Source of the DNA: Desulfobacterales bacterium
GTDB taxonomy: Bacteria > Desulfobacterota > Desulfobacteria > Desulfobacterales > JASJAZ01
Length of the DNA stretch: 43,786 nucleotides
Assembly: GCA_030066785.1 (NCBI GenBank)
Contig: JASJAZ010000020.1
Location: 1-43,786 of the forward strand
Direction: 5' to 3'
Every line of letters begins with the position of its first letter. Position 1 is the first letter of the stretch. The translations under genes and the position numbers were made by a program. The notes under the pieces are model-generated. The model saw only the letters and a program-made list of their open reading frames with translations. It was not told where the DNA came from and made no database searches. Of this stretch, positions 34,280 through 43,070 are shown piece after piece.

Positions 34280-35557
34280 CTACCTCGTCACCAGGGTTTG
34301 AATCGCTTTTAAGGCCATGCCGGTGGCGTTCTGATTGCTGGACACCACATCCGCCGGTTTATTGGCACATCCGGCCGCAAACATACCACCGTTTTCAAAA
34401 TCATTGATAATGAATCCTTCATCGGTATAATTTAAATCCGCCGGCAACTTGGCAGTGGCCGTGGTAGGTTCCATTCCGGTAGCCAAAACGACCATTTCCA
34501 CGTTCTGTTGAATTTTTTCGCCGGTCACCGCATTTTCAGCCACCACAGTGATGTTTTTGGTATCAGCGTCCTCATTTACTTCGGCAACCTTGCCCTTGAC
34601 AAAGAAGATATTCTCATCGTCTTTGGCCTGCTGGTAAAATTTTTCATAGCGCTGACCGGGGGCCCGCATATCAATATAAAAGATATAGATTTTGGCATCC
34701 GGATCGCGTTCGCGCACATACATCGCTTGCTTTAGCGAGGCCATGCAGCAAATGTAAGAGCAATAGGGTAAATGATTCTCATCCCTCGATCCCGCACATT
34801 GCACAAAGGCGATACTTTCCGGCGCCTTACCGTCGGCTGGTCGCACGATTTTACCTTTGGTGGGACCATTGGGCGCCGCCAAACGCTCCATCATCATATT
34901 GGTGACGATATTGGGGTGCTGTCCGAAACCAAGATTATCAATTTTAGCCGCATCATAGGGTTGCCAACCGGTGGCCCATACGATCGAGCCAACGTTGAAA
35001 TTCATGGTCTTGGGTTCCATGTCCAGTTCCACCGCATCGTACTGGCAGGCTTCTTGACAACGCTGGGCGTCCTCGGTGCCAATGATCTGCGGTGAAATGA
35101 CATAACGAGACGGAAACGCCATTTCAAAAGGCAGATAGGCGCCCTTGATTTTTTGCATGCCAAAATCAAATTCATTGTCGATTTCCGCTTGGCAGGCATC
35201 GGCACAATCACCACAACAAGTACAATTTGCATTGACATACCGTGGGGTGATTTTAACGCTCACATCATAATTGCCGGGGCTGCCGGTTACGTTTTCTACT
35301 TCCGCCAATGTGAAAAACTTCAGACGAGAATTGTCTTTGATACGTCTGAAATTAATTTCAAGGCCACACGTGGGGGGGCACTGCTTGGGAAAGTACTGAT
35401 TAAGCTGCGCCACACGACCGCCAAGGTAAGGGTTTTTTTCCACCAGAAAAACCTCGTACCCTGCTTCGGCTGCCTCGATGGCCGTTGTCAGCCCGCTGAT
35501 TCCGCCGCCGACAACTAAAATACTATCGCTTGCGGGGGCTACATTTTCTTCTGTCAT
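34280..35557 (-). CDS. qmoA: Quinone-interacting membrane-bound oxidoreductase subunit QmoA
   Basis: 425 residues. HdrA-like soluble flavoprotein; the FAD Rossmann motif is VVGGGISG at 15-22. A cysteine group at 112-122 (CTCCGDCADAC) with C60 and C64 binds the iron-sulfur centres. The ATG giving MTEEN is 7 nt after GGAGG; the upstream in-frame ATGs precede the ribosome binding site and are rejected. It is the first qmo gene and has its own promoter 160 bp upstream. Confidence 0.96.
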   Translation of the reverse strand: MTEENVAPASDSILVVGGGISGLTTAIEAAEAGYEVFLVEKNPYLGGRVAQLNQYFPKQCPPTCGLEINFRRIKDNSRLKFFTLAEVENVTGSPGNYDVSVKITPRYVNANCTCCGDCADACQAEIDNEFDFGMQKIKGAYLPFEMAFPSRYVISPQIIGTEDAQRCQEACQYDAVELDMEPKTMNFNVGSIVWATGWQPYDAAKIDNLGFGQHPNIVTNMMMERLAAPNGPTKGKIVRPADGKAPESIAFVQCAGSRDENHLPYCSYICCMASLKQAMYVRERDPDAKIYIFYIDMRAPGQRYEKFYQQAKDDENIFFVKGKVAEVNEDADTKNITVVAENAVTGEKIQQNVEMVVLATGMEPTTATAKLPADLNYTDEGFIINDFENGGMFAAGCANKPADVVSSNQNATGMALKAIQTLVTR

Positions 35558-35664
35558 ACTGTTTCCTCCGTACATCATTAAGTTGAATCGGTTAACAACA
35601 GTGGGGCTTGATTCTTGCCAACCGGATACATTGCTGCCACCAGCTTCGCGTATCCAAATACATC

Positions 35665-35691
35665 AATATTTTGAAAAATATTCAAAATATT
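35665..35691 (-). promoter_or_regulatory. AT-rich inverted repeat in the qmoA leader
   Basis: AATATTTTGAA and TTCAAAATATT, perfect 11-bp arms around a 5-nt loop, about 20-45 nt downstream of the predicted qmo start site. It fits a dimeric repressor site or an mRNA hairpin; no matching regulator is known to me. Confidence 0.5.
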
Positions 35692-35716
35692 TAGGCACTT
35701 GGACACGAAAGAGCGG

Positions 35717-35745
35717 ATTATAATACGATTGCGGCAACCGGTCAA
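35717..35745 (-). promoter_or_regulatory. Strong sigma70-type promoter of qmoABC
   Basis: TTGACC (35740-35745), 17-nt spacer, perfect TATAAT (35717-35722) on the minus strand. The predicted start is near 35710, with about 150 nt of leader. The rest of the 35558-35876 gap holds only the palindrome and the aprA terminator. Confidence 0.75.
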
Positions 35746-35796
35746 GGCTTAACTCGGCCGCCAACGCGGCTCAAAATAGAATCGCCTGCTTATGAT

Positions 35797-35835
35797 AAAA
35801 AAATGCCTCCAAGCACACTTGGTGCCTGGAGGCAT
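35797..35835 (-). terminator. Terminator of aprBA
   Basis: A 14-bp stem (35803-35816 with 35822-35835) with one non-Watson-Crick pair and a 5-nt loop, followed on the minus strand by T7. It ends the aprBA transcript and makes qmoABC depend on its own promoter. Confidence 0.85.
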
Positions 35836-35876
35836 GATTATTTAAACAATCCGATCAAACAATAGTGGCTCAGTTA

Positions 35877-37856
35877 TCACTGTGGAATGATCTGGACGTA
35901 GTCTTTCTTGAAAACATCCCATTCGCCGGACTTCGGATCGTATTTGGAATTGACGAAACAGAACCAGTTTTCGTCATCCTGTCCCGGATAATCGGCTTGA
36001 TAGTAAAAGCCGGGATAACGGGTTTCCTTGCGAAACTGGATGTGGCGCAGATGCGATTCCACGGTCCAGATGCGGTGCTCGATTTCCCAGCAACGCATCA
36101 ATTCGTGCAGATCGCCAGCGGCCAGTTTGTCACAGTCCTCACGCATGGTGGCCAGCAGATCCATGATGATTTCCAGGTTCTTGGAAGTGGTCAAGTAATA
36201 AGTTGCAGTTCCACCACCATACTCATGGGTGGCTTTCATCAACCGGTACATCATGCCGTTGGGCTTCAGGTAATTGGGATTGAAATCCACATGAGTGCTG
36301 AAACCCTGATTGTCCAAAAAGGTACGTACTGGTTTGTAGACCATATCCACCAGTTCTTGACTGGATTGAGCCAGAGCTGGCGCGAAGTCCGCATGATCTT
36401 TAGCATAGCGAACCATTTGCTTGGCGGCAATTCGACCTTCGGCATGGGAGCCGGAGGAGAATTTGTGGCCCGAGCAGCCAACGCCGTCGCCGGAGGTAAA
36501 CAGACCGTTGACAGTGGTCATGCGGTTGTAGACTTTGCCGTTGTCAGCCTTGATTTTGTAAGAATCCGGTACCCAGTCGTAATCCGGGCCGGAAACCCAC
36601 AGACCGCAGCAGCCGGAGTGGGAACCGAGCAGGTACGGTTCGGTCGGCATAACTTCGGAATTTTTCTTCTCAGGCTCGGTGTCGGTGGCACACCACAAGT
36701 TGGCCTGGCCGCAGGTCATGTCCAGGAAGTCTTCCCAAGCCTCGGCTTCGAGGTGCTTGAGCTCTTTCTTGTCCATGGTTTTGCCAAGATCTGCCAACGC
36801 GGTAACGGTGTCCATGATGATCGGGCCACGGCCTTCTTTCATCTCAAACAACATCAGGTGGTTGCGCAGACAGGTCGGGGTAATGGCCGCGGTTCCATAG
36901 GGTGCATATTTTTCAAGCTCGGCCTTGGCGGCGTCACTGGCAGCAAAGTTTTCACCCAGACCGTTGAGAGTCTTGGCTTTAAACAGCAAGAACCAGGCAC
37001 CTACGGGGCCGTAACCGTCTTTAAAACGGGCCGGGGTGAAACGGTTTTCCATCATGGAAAGTTCGGCACCAACACGCATCAGCATGGTGTAGGTGGAGCC
37101 GGAGTTCCATACCGGATACCAAGCGCGACCTTTGCCTTCACCCACAGAACGTGGCTGATAGATGTTGACGGCGCCACCGCAGGCAACCATCATGGTTTTG
37201 CACTTGATGATGAAAACCTTGTTTTCGCGCACAGAAAAGCCGACCGCACCAGCGATCTGATTTTCTTTATTGGCATCCAGCAGTAGTTCAACGATAAAGA
37301 CACGCTCCAGAATGTTATCTTCACCCAGCGCCAGTTTGGCAGCTTCGGCAACCACGCGTTTGTAGGATTCACCATTGATCATGATCTGCCATTTACCCGT
37401 GCGAACCGGCTGGGCTCCTGATTTCAGGGTGCCCATCTTCTGGCCTTTTTTACCGTCGAGGTTTTTACCATCTTCGGTTTTCTTCCAAATCGGCAGACCC
37501 CATTCTTCAAACAGATGCACGGAGTCATCCACGTGACAACCGAGATCAAAAATTAAGTCTTCACGCACGATGCCCATCAGGTCGTTGCGAACCATGCGGA
37601 CATAATCATCCGGGCTGTTTCCGCCAATATAAGTGTTAATCGCTGAAAGGCCTTGGGCCACCGCGCCACTTCTTTCCATGGCGGCCTTGTCGACTAGCAA
37701 AACGCTTTGGCCTTCATCCATCCATTTTTTAGCCTCAAACGCAGAGCCGCAAGCTGCCATTCCGCCGCCGACGATCAGAATATCGACCTCACGCTCTTCA
37801 ACTTCCGGATCCCTCACGGCTTTTAGTTCGCCCAAAGGTTTATTCGGTAATGCCAT
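35877..37856 (-). CDS. aprA: Adenylylsulfate reductase subunit alpha
   Basis: 659 residues, normal length for the dissimilatory enzyme. AprA holds FAD and reduces APS to sulfite and AMP. The FAD motif DILIVGGGMAACG is near 25-37, followed by the long FAD-binding and capping domains and a C-terminal helical domain. The ATG follows AAGGAGG. aprB precedes it by 65 bp. Very strong codon bias (and hence a long antisense open frame) suggests high expression. Confidence 0.97.
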   Translation of the reverse strand: MALPNKPLGELKAVRDPEVEEREVDILIVGGGMAACGSAFEAKKWMDEGQSVLLVDKAAMERSGAVAQGLSAINTYIGGNSPDDYVRMVRNDLMGIVREDLIFDLGCHVDDSVHLFEEWGLPIWKKTEDGKNLDGKKGQKMGTLKSGAQPVRTGKWQIMINGESYKRVVAEAAKLALGEDNILERVFIVELLLDANKENQIAGAVGFSVRENKVFIIKCKTMMVACGGAVNIYQPRSVGEGKGRAWYPVWNSGSTYTMLMRVGAELSMMENRFTPARFKDGYGPVGAWFLLFKAKTLNGLGENFAASDAAKAELEKYAPYGTAAITPTCLRNHLMLFEMKEGRGPIIMDTVTALADLGKTMDKKELKHLEAEAWEDFLDMTCGQANLWCATDTEPEKKNSEVMPTEPYLLGSHSGCCGLWVSGPDYDWVPDSYKIKADNGKVYNRMTTVNGLFTSGDGVGCSGHKFSSGSHAEGRIAAKQMVRYAKDHADFAPALAQSSQELVDMVYKPVRTFLDNQGFSTHVDFNPNYLKPNGMMYRLMKATHEYGGGTATYYLTTSKNLEIIMDLLATMREDCDKLAAGDLHELMRCWEIEHRIWTVESHLRHIQFRKETRYPGFYYQADYPGQDDENWFCFVNSKYDPKSGEWDVFKKDYVQIIPQ

Positions 37857-37921
37857 GTTATATCCTCCTTAATCTAAAATTGTTCGTTTTTAATAAATCT
37901 GCATTTTGAGCAACAGCTCGC

Positions 37922-38359
37922 TTATACCGTCGCCTGGGGAGTCGGAAGCGTATAGCCGTCAGCCTCTTGGGTTGAGAGCAGGCCGCTTTCAAGGTCGTTG
38001 CCTTTCAGGTCCGCATAAGCATTGGCTGAGCCTTCAGGAGTGGTTCGAATGGGGAACTTAAAGCGTTTGATGGTGCCATTGCGAAACTTGCAGGTCCACA
38101 TAACATCTTCGGTACCCAGCATCGGCATAATGCTGCTTCCCAGCGGCACAAAGTCAGCATAGCCCCTGACTTCAATCGCCTGGGTGGGGCAAATCTTAAC
38201 ACACGAAAAGCATTCCCAGCACTGATCTGGTTCTTGATTGTATGCTTTCATCTCATTGGGTTCCAGAACCATCAGATCATTGGGGCAAATGTACATGCAA
38301 GCGGTCTTGTCGCCACCCTTGCAGCCGTCACATTTCTCGTCAATTACAAAACTTGGCAT
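37922..38359 (-). CDS. aprB: Adenylylsulfate reductase subunit beta
   Basis: 145 residues. AprB carries two 4Fe-4S clusters that feed electrons to FAD in AprA. The cysteines are C10, C13, C21, C25 and C47, C50, C53, C57, with the insertion between C13 and C21 that is typical of AprB. A C-terminal tail wraps AprA in known structures. The start MPSFVID is the family start and follows AGGAGG. Confidence 0.97.
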   Translation of the reverse strand: MPSFVIDEKCDGCKGGDKTACMYICPNDLMVLEPNEMKAYNQEPDQCWECFSCVKICPTQAIEVRGYADFVPLGSSIMPMLGTEDVMWTCKFRNGTIKRFKFPIRTTPEGSANAYADLKGNDLESGLLSTQEADGYTLPTPQATV

Positions 38360-38976
38360 TTACAATACCTCCTAAATTTATTGTTACGTTAACAGTTTCA
38401 TCCTACTGAACATTTCCGTTCAAAAAACGGCCCGAACACCTCCCTTCTAAATCGCGACTCGTGATTTAATCGCTGAGAGCCCGATTATTTAAATTTGGAT
38501 TTCGAATATGTTTCAATATTCCGAATGATAAATGATAGTCGAGAGTCACCGACCTTATTTGCACTAATTCGATCAAGAAACAATGCTAAACAGAGTTTTT
38601 ATAATAATATCAATAAGATAAGGATATACCCATTTCAGCAGATACGAAAAGTATCATCGAAATTTGTCTTTTGTCAAGCACAATTTCCGACGACCTTGGC
38701 GGGTAAATCACCGTCTTTTCAAAGCAAACGTGACGGTCACAAGATATGGTAATTGCGGTCGAATCATTTCTATATATGGTATTCAAAACCTATATACAGG
38801 GAATCAAAATACCTGATTGGGGCCGAATCAAACCTGTAACGTTTTAGGCGTTGACATCCAGATAAATCGTGTTAACTCTCATCGATAAATACGAATCGAT
38901 GACAAAGATAGGAACCGAAAATCTAATAACGGATACTTTTTGCAACATTTTTTTCATTGCAATTCTTATTTAAAAA
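38360..38976. other. 617-bp divergent intergenic region upstream of aprBA
   Basis: No gene is seen. It contains the candidate aprBA promoter (38650-38677), a small hairpin AAATCGCG/CGTGATTT at about 38450-38468 and a near-palindrome around 38510-38534. A TTGACA at 38851-38856 faces the rightward YkgJ gene but lacks a good -10 box. Confidence 0.45.
38650..38677 (-). promoter_or_regulatory. Candidate promoter of aprBA
   Basis: TTGACA (38672-38677), 16-nt spacer, GATACT (38650-38655) on the minus strand. The leader to aprB would be long, about 285 nt, and a closer promoter could have been missed. Confidence 0.45.
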
Positions 38977-39714
38977 ATGACAGATATGAATCAAGAAGCA
39001 ACCATCTTATTGCCAGACGACACCTTGCAGTTTGAATGCTCAAAGGGCGTGCCCTGTTTCAATGAATGCTGCCGCGATCTCAATCAATTTTTAACACCCT
39101 ATGACATTTTGCGCCTAAAAAATCATTTAGGCCTATCTTCAACCCAGTTTCTTGAGCAATATACCTCACAGCACACCGGGCCTGAAACCGGGTTGCCCAT
39201 TATCACATTGAAACCCAGGTATGACGACCATCTCAAATGTCCTTTTGTCACACCGCAAGGATGTCGTGTTTATGCTGATCGCCCGTCTTCATGCCGCACT
39301 TATCCCCTGGCACGCATCGCCACCCGATCTAGATCTAATGGAAATATTAGTGAACGCTATATGCTGGTTCAAGAACCCCATTGCCATGGTTTTCAACAAA
39401 CCAAAACTCAACGCATCAAGGATTGGATCAAAGCCCAGGGACTTGAACCCTACAACCAAATGAATGATCGACTCATGGAAATCATCAGCCTTAAAAATAG
39501 ATTGCATCCCAAAGCACTTAATCTCGCAGCCCAACAGCTTTTTTATCTGGCATTATATGATCTGGATAATTTTCGGGGGCAAATTTTTACAAACGATTTG
39601 TTGAACGGTTTTATAACCGAACCGGAGAGCCTAGAAGCAATTCGCAGCGATGATGTGGCTTTATTAAAATTAGCCCTCAAATGGGTCAAAGCCAAACTAT
39701 TTAGCCAGCCATAA
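38977..39714 (+). CDS. YkgJ-family cysteine cluster protein (first of three)
   Basis: 245 residues. The cluster motifs are C-x5-C-x3-CC (in FECSKGVPCFNECC) near the N-terminus and CPF-x5-C-x9-C (CPFVTPQGCRVYADRPSSC) near 90-110, the pattern annotated as a putative zinc- or iron-chelating domain. The role of the family is unknown. It is divergent from aprBA. The C-terminal half is helical and lacks cysteine motifs. It resembles the convergent gene next to it over its whole length and looks like a paralogue. Confidence 0.85.
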   Translation: MTDMNQEATILLPDDTLQFECSKGVPCFNECCRDLNQFLTPYDILRLKNHLGLSSTQFLEQYTSQHTGPETGLPIITLKPRYDDHLKCPFVTPQGCRVYADRPSSCRTYPLARIATRSRSNGNISERYMLVQEPHCHGFQQTKTQRIKDWIKAQGLEPYNQMNDRLMEIISLKNRLHPKALNLAAQQLFYLALYDLDNFRGQIFTNDLLNGFITEPESLEAIRSDDVALLKLALKWVKAKLFSQP

Positions 39715-39841
39715 CCTGAAGCTACTATGCCTGTGCGTATTTCCGCTACATGATGATCTGCATGAAATGCCAAATAGGATCGGGTGATAAGACTTATGTA
39801 GACAACGGAGCGCTGCTAAACTTTCTGCAACCACTGGCTTG

Positions 39842-40624
39842 CTATTTAGGTTTGAAATAACGCGGCGTGATACCCCAAAGGAAAAATTTAACCCACTCAA
39901 ATCCGAATTGCAACAGCTGGTCATCATCGATGCGTAATTTTTTACGAATGGCCGGCTTAATTTTATAGCGCTTTTTAAAACTGCTATCGAACACAAACGA
40001 CCGGAATCGGTCGATATTGTAGCACGCCATAAATGCCATTTTCCCGCGGGCGCCGTAAGGCCCCTCGGCACCCCAGGGATTATTTTCAAATAAACGCTTC
40101 ACTTCCGCCCAGCGCACCGTCATCTGATTGTAACGAATCGCCTGTTGATCCTGGCACCACTCATCAATCGTCCATTGCTGTGATTCGTGCTGACCCTGGC
40201 AAAAATCTGGCGGCCGCAAAAAGTGCACCGGTTCCGATGTGTTGGTCGTCGCATCGTAAAGCAAGCCTTGCTCGACGGGAAACGTACGACAGGTATCGGG
40301 ACGATCCAGATAAACGGAACAACCCGAGGTAGATAAAAACGGGCAGGTTTTTTCCTTATTATCTGCCATACGCAACAGTACATCCGGAAAATGTGAGTGC
40401 GGCCGCAGCACGATATCAACATATTGATCAAGAAATTCATCAGAGTTAATCTCCAAATTGCGCCTGAGGCGAATAACATCGTAAGGATATAGGAATAGAT
40501 TTAAATTGCGACAGCAACGGTTGAAACACGAAATTTCAGGATAACACCGAAAGGCAAAGGAGTCGCCCTTCAGCAAGCGTTTGCCAGGAATATCGTTAAT
40601 TTTTTTTCCATCAAGCTGTTTCAT
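39842..40624 (-). CDS. YkgJ-family cysteine cluster protein (second of three)
   Basis: 260 residues with the same cysteine layout as its neighbour: C-x5-C-x3-CC (FRCYPEISCFNRCC) and CPF-x5-C-x9-C (ending DRPDTCRTFP). Shared segments such as PYDVIRLRRNL and the C-terminal FEWVK ending show it is a paralogue of the first gene, now in convergent orientation, 127 bp away. No membrane helix or signal peptide. Function unknown. Confidence 0.85.
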   Translation of the reverse strand: MKQLDGKKINDIPGKRLLKGDSFAFRCYPEISCFNRCCRNLNLFLYPYDVIRLRRNLEINSDEFLDQYVDIVLRPHSHFPDVLLRMADNKEKTCPFLSTSGCSVYLDRPDTCRTFPVEQGLLYDATTNTSEPVHFLRPPDFCQGQHESQQWTIDEWCQDQQAIRYNQMTVRWAEVKRLFENNPWGAEGPYGARGKMAFMACYNIDRFRSFVFDSSFKKRYKIKPAIRKKLRIDDDQLLQFGFEWVKFFLWGITPRYFKPK

Positions 40625-40672
40625 AATACAGTCGGTGTAAATCTTTGATCTTACCGCAACCTTGCGCCAGAA

Positions 40673-41308
40673 TCACGTAAATGCAACGATCATTTCAGCC
40701 ATGGTCATTTTAAATTTAGCCCTAAATTCCAAAAGATTGCGCAACTCTTTCTCAAGCGCCGCCATCTGCATATAATAAGGTGTGCGGTCCAATGGCAGAA
40801 TGTCCGCATGGGTACTGCCTGGCAAAAATTCCTCACACCCCGGCCCGGTTACGAACTTGCCGTCCGCTCGGCTAGTTGAGTGCGGGATGCCGTGCAGTCG
40901 ACAAATCATCGGTCGAAAATCGTATAACCGACACAGGCCGGCATCGTTAACCGGACACATATGCCGCAGGGGCCTGGCGCGCCGTTTTGCTTTTTCCAGT
41001 TGGCAGCAATATGTCCGGGCGCGCTGTTTGATATCTGCCTGACAATTTGGGCTGAGCGCTAAATAACCATTTCGAATATATAGAAATTCCATTAACGTGT
41101 GATGATAAAACAGGGTTTGGCAGCAGTTGTCCGCACATCCCTGACACTTAAAACCGGTGGATTGACAATAGACCTCATAGGCCTGATCCATTTCCGAAAA
41201 TAGAGATGTTAGTCGATTGAGAAAGGACCGGCTGTCGTTGTGGCACTCAAAAGCGCTAATCAGCGGCCGATAGCCGGTGCCGGCATTAATGAATGAGTTG
41301 CTAGGCAT
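40673..41308 (-). CDS. YkgJ-family cysteine cluster protein (third of three, divergent)
   Basis: About 211 residues from the ATG at 41308; a TTG at 41413 would add 35 unlikely-looking residues. The motif varies: FKCQGCADNCC (C-x2-C-x3-CC) and CPVNDAGLC-x9-C with RLYDFRPMICRLHG. Shared spacing shows the same family, but the sequence is clearly more distant than the other two. It lies 48 bp upstream of the second YkgJ gene on the same strand, so they may form one transcript. Confidence 0.75.
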   Translation of the reverse strand: MPSNSFINAGTGYRPLISAFECHNDSRSFLNRLTSLFSEMDQAYEVYCQSTGFKCQGCADNCCQTLFYHHTLMEFLYIRNGYLALSPNCQADIKQRARTYCCQLEKAKRRARPLRHMCPVNDAGLCRLYDFRPMICRLHGIPHSTSRADGKFVTGPGCEEFLPGSTHADILPLDRTPYYMQMAALEKELRNLLEFRAKFKMTMAEMIVAFT

Positions 41309-41558
41309 AATCTTATCGATAGTGTTCAATGAAAATGACGCGCTTGGGCTGCGGTAATCGCAATAATGTCGATCGCGGTAGTCATTAGGTTCATTTTGAA
41401 AAAAACTTTTCAAATACTTTATGATAAGTATATTTATACTAAATCAAAGTCGCTCTATTTCATGCGATCGACATTTTGTAAAGGAATAGATACTTTTTTA
41501 CAACTTAGGCAGCCAAGTGCATCGATCACTTGTGGCTGCTAAGTTGCACACAGGGAGC

Positions 41559-42119
41559 ATGCTGTCCGTGGATGGACATCACTTAATAATGGGTGATCTG
41601 ATAGACGTCGTCACCGGCGAAATTTTACCAGATACCCACGACGAACGGTATCGTCAAGCCATCGGTCGCATGCTGATGGAATCCAAAGGATATCAACGAA
41701 GCAACTTGCAACCGCGCTGCGAACTTCTCGTGCAAGCCGATAACAAAAAAGCGATCATTAAGATCGACTACAAAATTTGGTTAAATTCTGCGTCAGCCAT
41801 GATTATTAAATACGGACCGGGATCATTGGTAACCAGACATCGACCGGCATTGGCCGCAGCGCGCTTGCTGGAACCTTACCAAATACCCATCGCGGTAGTT
41901 ACAAACGGTGAAGACGCAGATATTTTAGAGGGCCGCTCCGGCAAAATTCTTTTTCAAGGATTAAGCGCCATCCCTTCTAGAGCCCGTCTGGGTGATCTGA
42001 TAGCCCACTACCTGCCGGAGCCGATTTCAGCGCAAAGAGCAGAAATGGAATCACGTATATTGTACTGTTATGAAGTTGACGGCAGTTGTCCTTGCGATGA
42101 CACTGTTTGTCGATTGTAA
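41559..42119 (+). CDS. Orphan HsdR N-terminal-like protein (HSDR_N_2 type)
   Basis: About 186 residues. The segment HHLIMGDLIDVVTGEILP followed by DTHDERYRQ is the hallmark of a small family related to the N-terminal nuclease region of type I restriction R subunits. RPALAAARLLEPYQIPIAVVTNGEDADILEG follows, a split nuclease-fold signature. A cysteine-rich tail (CYEVDGSCPCDDTVC) ends it. No helicase, M or S subunits are nearby, so it is not an active restriction system as far as can be seen. The start is ATG 41559 or an upstream GTG at 41517; homologues retain the residues before MGDL. Confidence 0.7.
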   Translation: MLSVDGHHLIMGDLIDVVTGEILPDTHDERYRQAIGRMLMESKGYQRSNLQPRCELLVQADNKKAIIKIDYKIWLNSASAMIIKYGPGSLVTRHRPALAAARLLEPYQIPIAVVTNGEDADILEGRSGKILFQGLSAIPSRARLGDLIAHYLPEPISAQRAEMESRILYCYEVDGSCPCDDTVCRL

Positions 42120-42274
42120 ATTACATGTCACGCAAGCACCTGTCGGATCGATTTCGGTAGGTGGGCAAAAATTTTTTAAAATTTCAATATGTTGTCCTGT
42201 GTCCGTTATGCGCCGGCAGGTCATTTGCAAAGTGGTTTTATCCGTTCAAAATCTGTTATTGATGATTGTATTTT

Positions 42275-42303
42275 TTGCTTGCAATTCTTAACATGGTTAT
42301 ATA
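42275..42303 (+). promoter_or_regulatory. Candidate promoter of infC-rpmI-rplT
   Basis: TTGCTT (42275-42280), 17-nt spacer, TATATA (42298-42303). The 42120-42406 gap holds no gene; co-transcription from the gene upstream remains possible. Confidence 0.35.
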
Positions 42304-42406
42304 TTTGACTTTTCGTTATTTTTATATCAATACAATTAAGACTTTCCAGTGGGCGCTTGCCACAAGCAGTAAGGTGCTTTTTAACTTTTACATGAGGAGG
42401 TGACGT

Positions 42407-42943
42407 ATAGTTAATCCCAGAAAGCCTGGTAGAAGCTTTAAAGACAGAACCAAAATAAACAAATACATAAGGGCCAAAGAGGTCAGGGTGATAGATCCAG
42501 ACGGTACACAGATTGGCGTCATACCAATTGCGCAGGCGCTTGAAACCGCCGCTGAATTTGGTCTCGATTTAGTGGAAGTATCACCAAATGCGAACCCTCC
42601 GGTTTGCAAAATCATGGATTATGGCCGCTATAAATACCAGCAGGATAAAAAGAAACAAGAGGCCAAAAAGAAGCAAACCACGTTTCAGGTTAAAGAGATA
42701 AAAGTACGTCCTAAAACAGGCGAACATGACCTCAATGTAAAAATCGGACATATTAAAAAATTCCTAACGCGCAAAGACAAAGTAAAAGTTACGCTGATGT
42801 TTAGGGGGCGTGAAATAACCCTGACGGAACTCGGTCGTGAAGTGCTGGCTAAAATAGTTGAAGAAATCGATGAAATTGCGGTTGTCGAGCAGGCGCCAAA
42901 GTTTGAAGGCCGCACGATGGTTATGATTTTAGCGCCAAAATAA
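42407..42943 (+). CDS. infC: Translation initiation factor IF-3, apparent AUA start
   Basis: 178 residues. IF-3 checks start codons on the 30S subunit. The frame carries KINKYIRAKEVRVIDPDGTQ, the N-terminal IF-3 signature, then the basic linker (KYQQDKKKQEAKKK) and the C-terminal domain. These conserved residues lie upstream of the first GTG (42488), so that GTG cannot be the true start. The only sensible initiator in frame after the stop at 42401 is an AUA at 42407, 6 nt after a near-perfect AGGAGG. IF-3 genes in other bacteria use rare starts (AUU in E. coli) for self-regulation. Confidence 0.9.
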   Translation: MVNPRKPGRSFKDRTKINKYIRAKEVRVIDPDGTQIGVIPIAQALETAAEFGLDLVEVSPNANPPVCKIMDYGRYKYQQDKKKQEAKKKQTTFQVKEIKVRPKTGEHDLNVKIGHIKKFLTRKDKVKVTLMFRGREITLTELGREVLAKIVEEIDEIAVVEQAPKFEGRTMVMILAPK

Positions 42944-43025
42944 TTTTTTATTACCATCTTTAGCTGTATTCATTTCATCGCTGTTAACGCTGCAACTGGT
43001 TGATTGTAGATTACTGTTTTCTGCA

Positions 43026-43070
43026 TTGGCGTGAGCGGAATGATCCGCATGCTCACGCCAAATATTTTTT
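43026..43070 (+). promoter_or_regulatory. Hairpin with U-run between infC and rpmI
   Basis: Arms TTGGCGTGAGC (43026-43036) and GCTCACGCCAA (43051-43061), with extra pairing GCGGA/TCCGC inside, then T6 at 43065-43070. It could be a partial terminator or an L20-responsive leader, as ribosomal protein L20 regulates this operon in other bacteria. Only the fold is seen. Confidence 0.6.

Noticed and set aside
35865-37286. 473-residue open frame on the plus strand
   Set aside because: It lies antisense to aprA, whose protein is unmistakable. The open frame follows from aprA codon bias and its product resembles no protein family.
42488-42943. infC starting at GTG 42488
   Set aside because: It would remove the conserved IF-3 N-terminal segment, which is encoded in frame upstream and has an ideally placed ribosome binding site.
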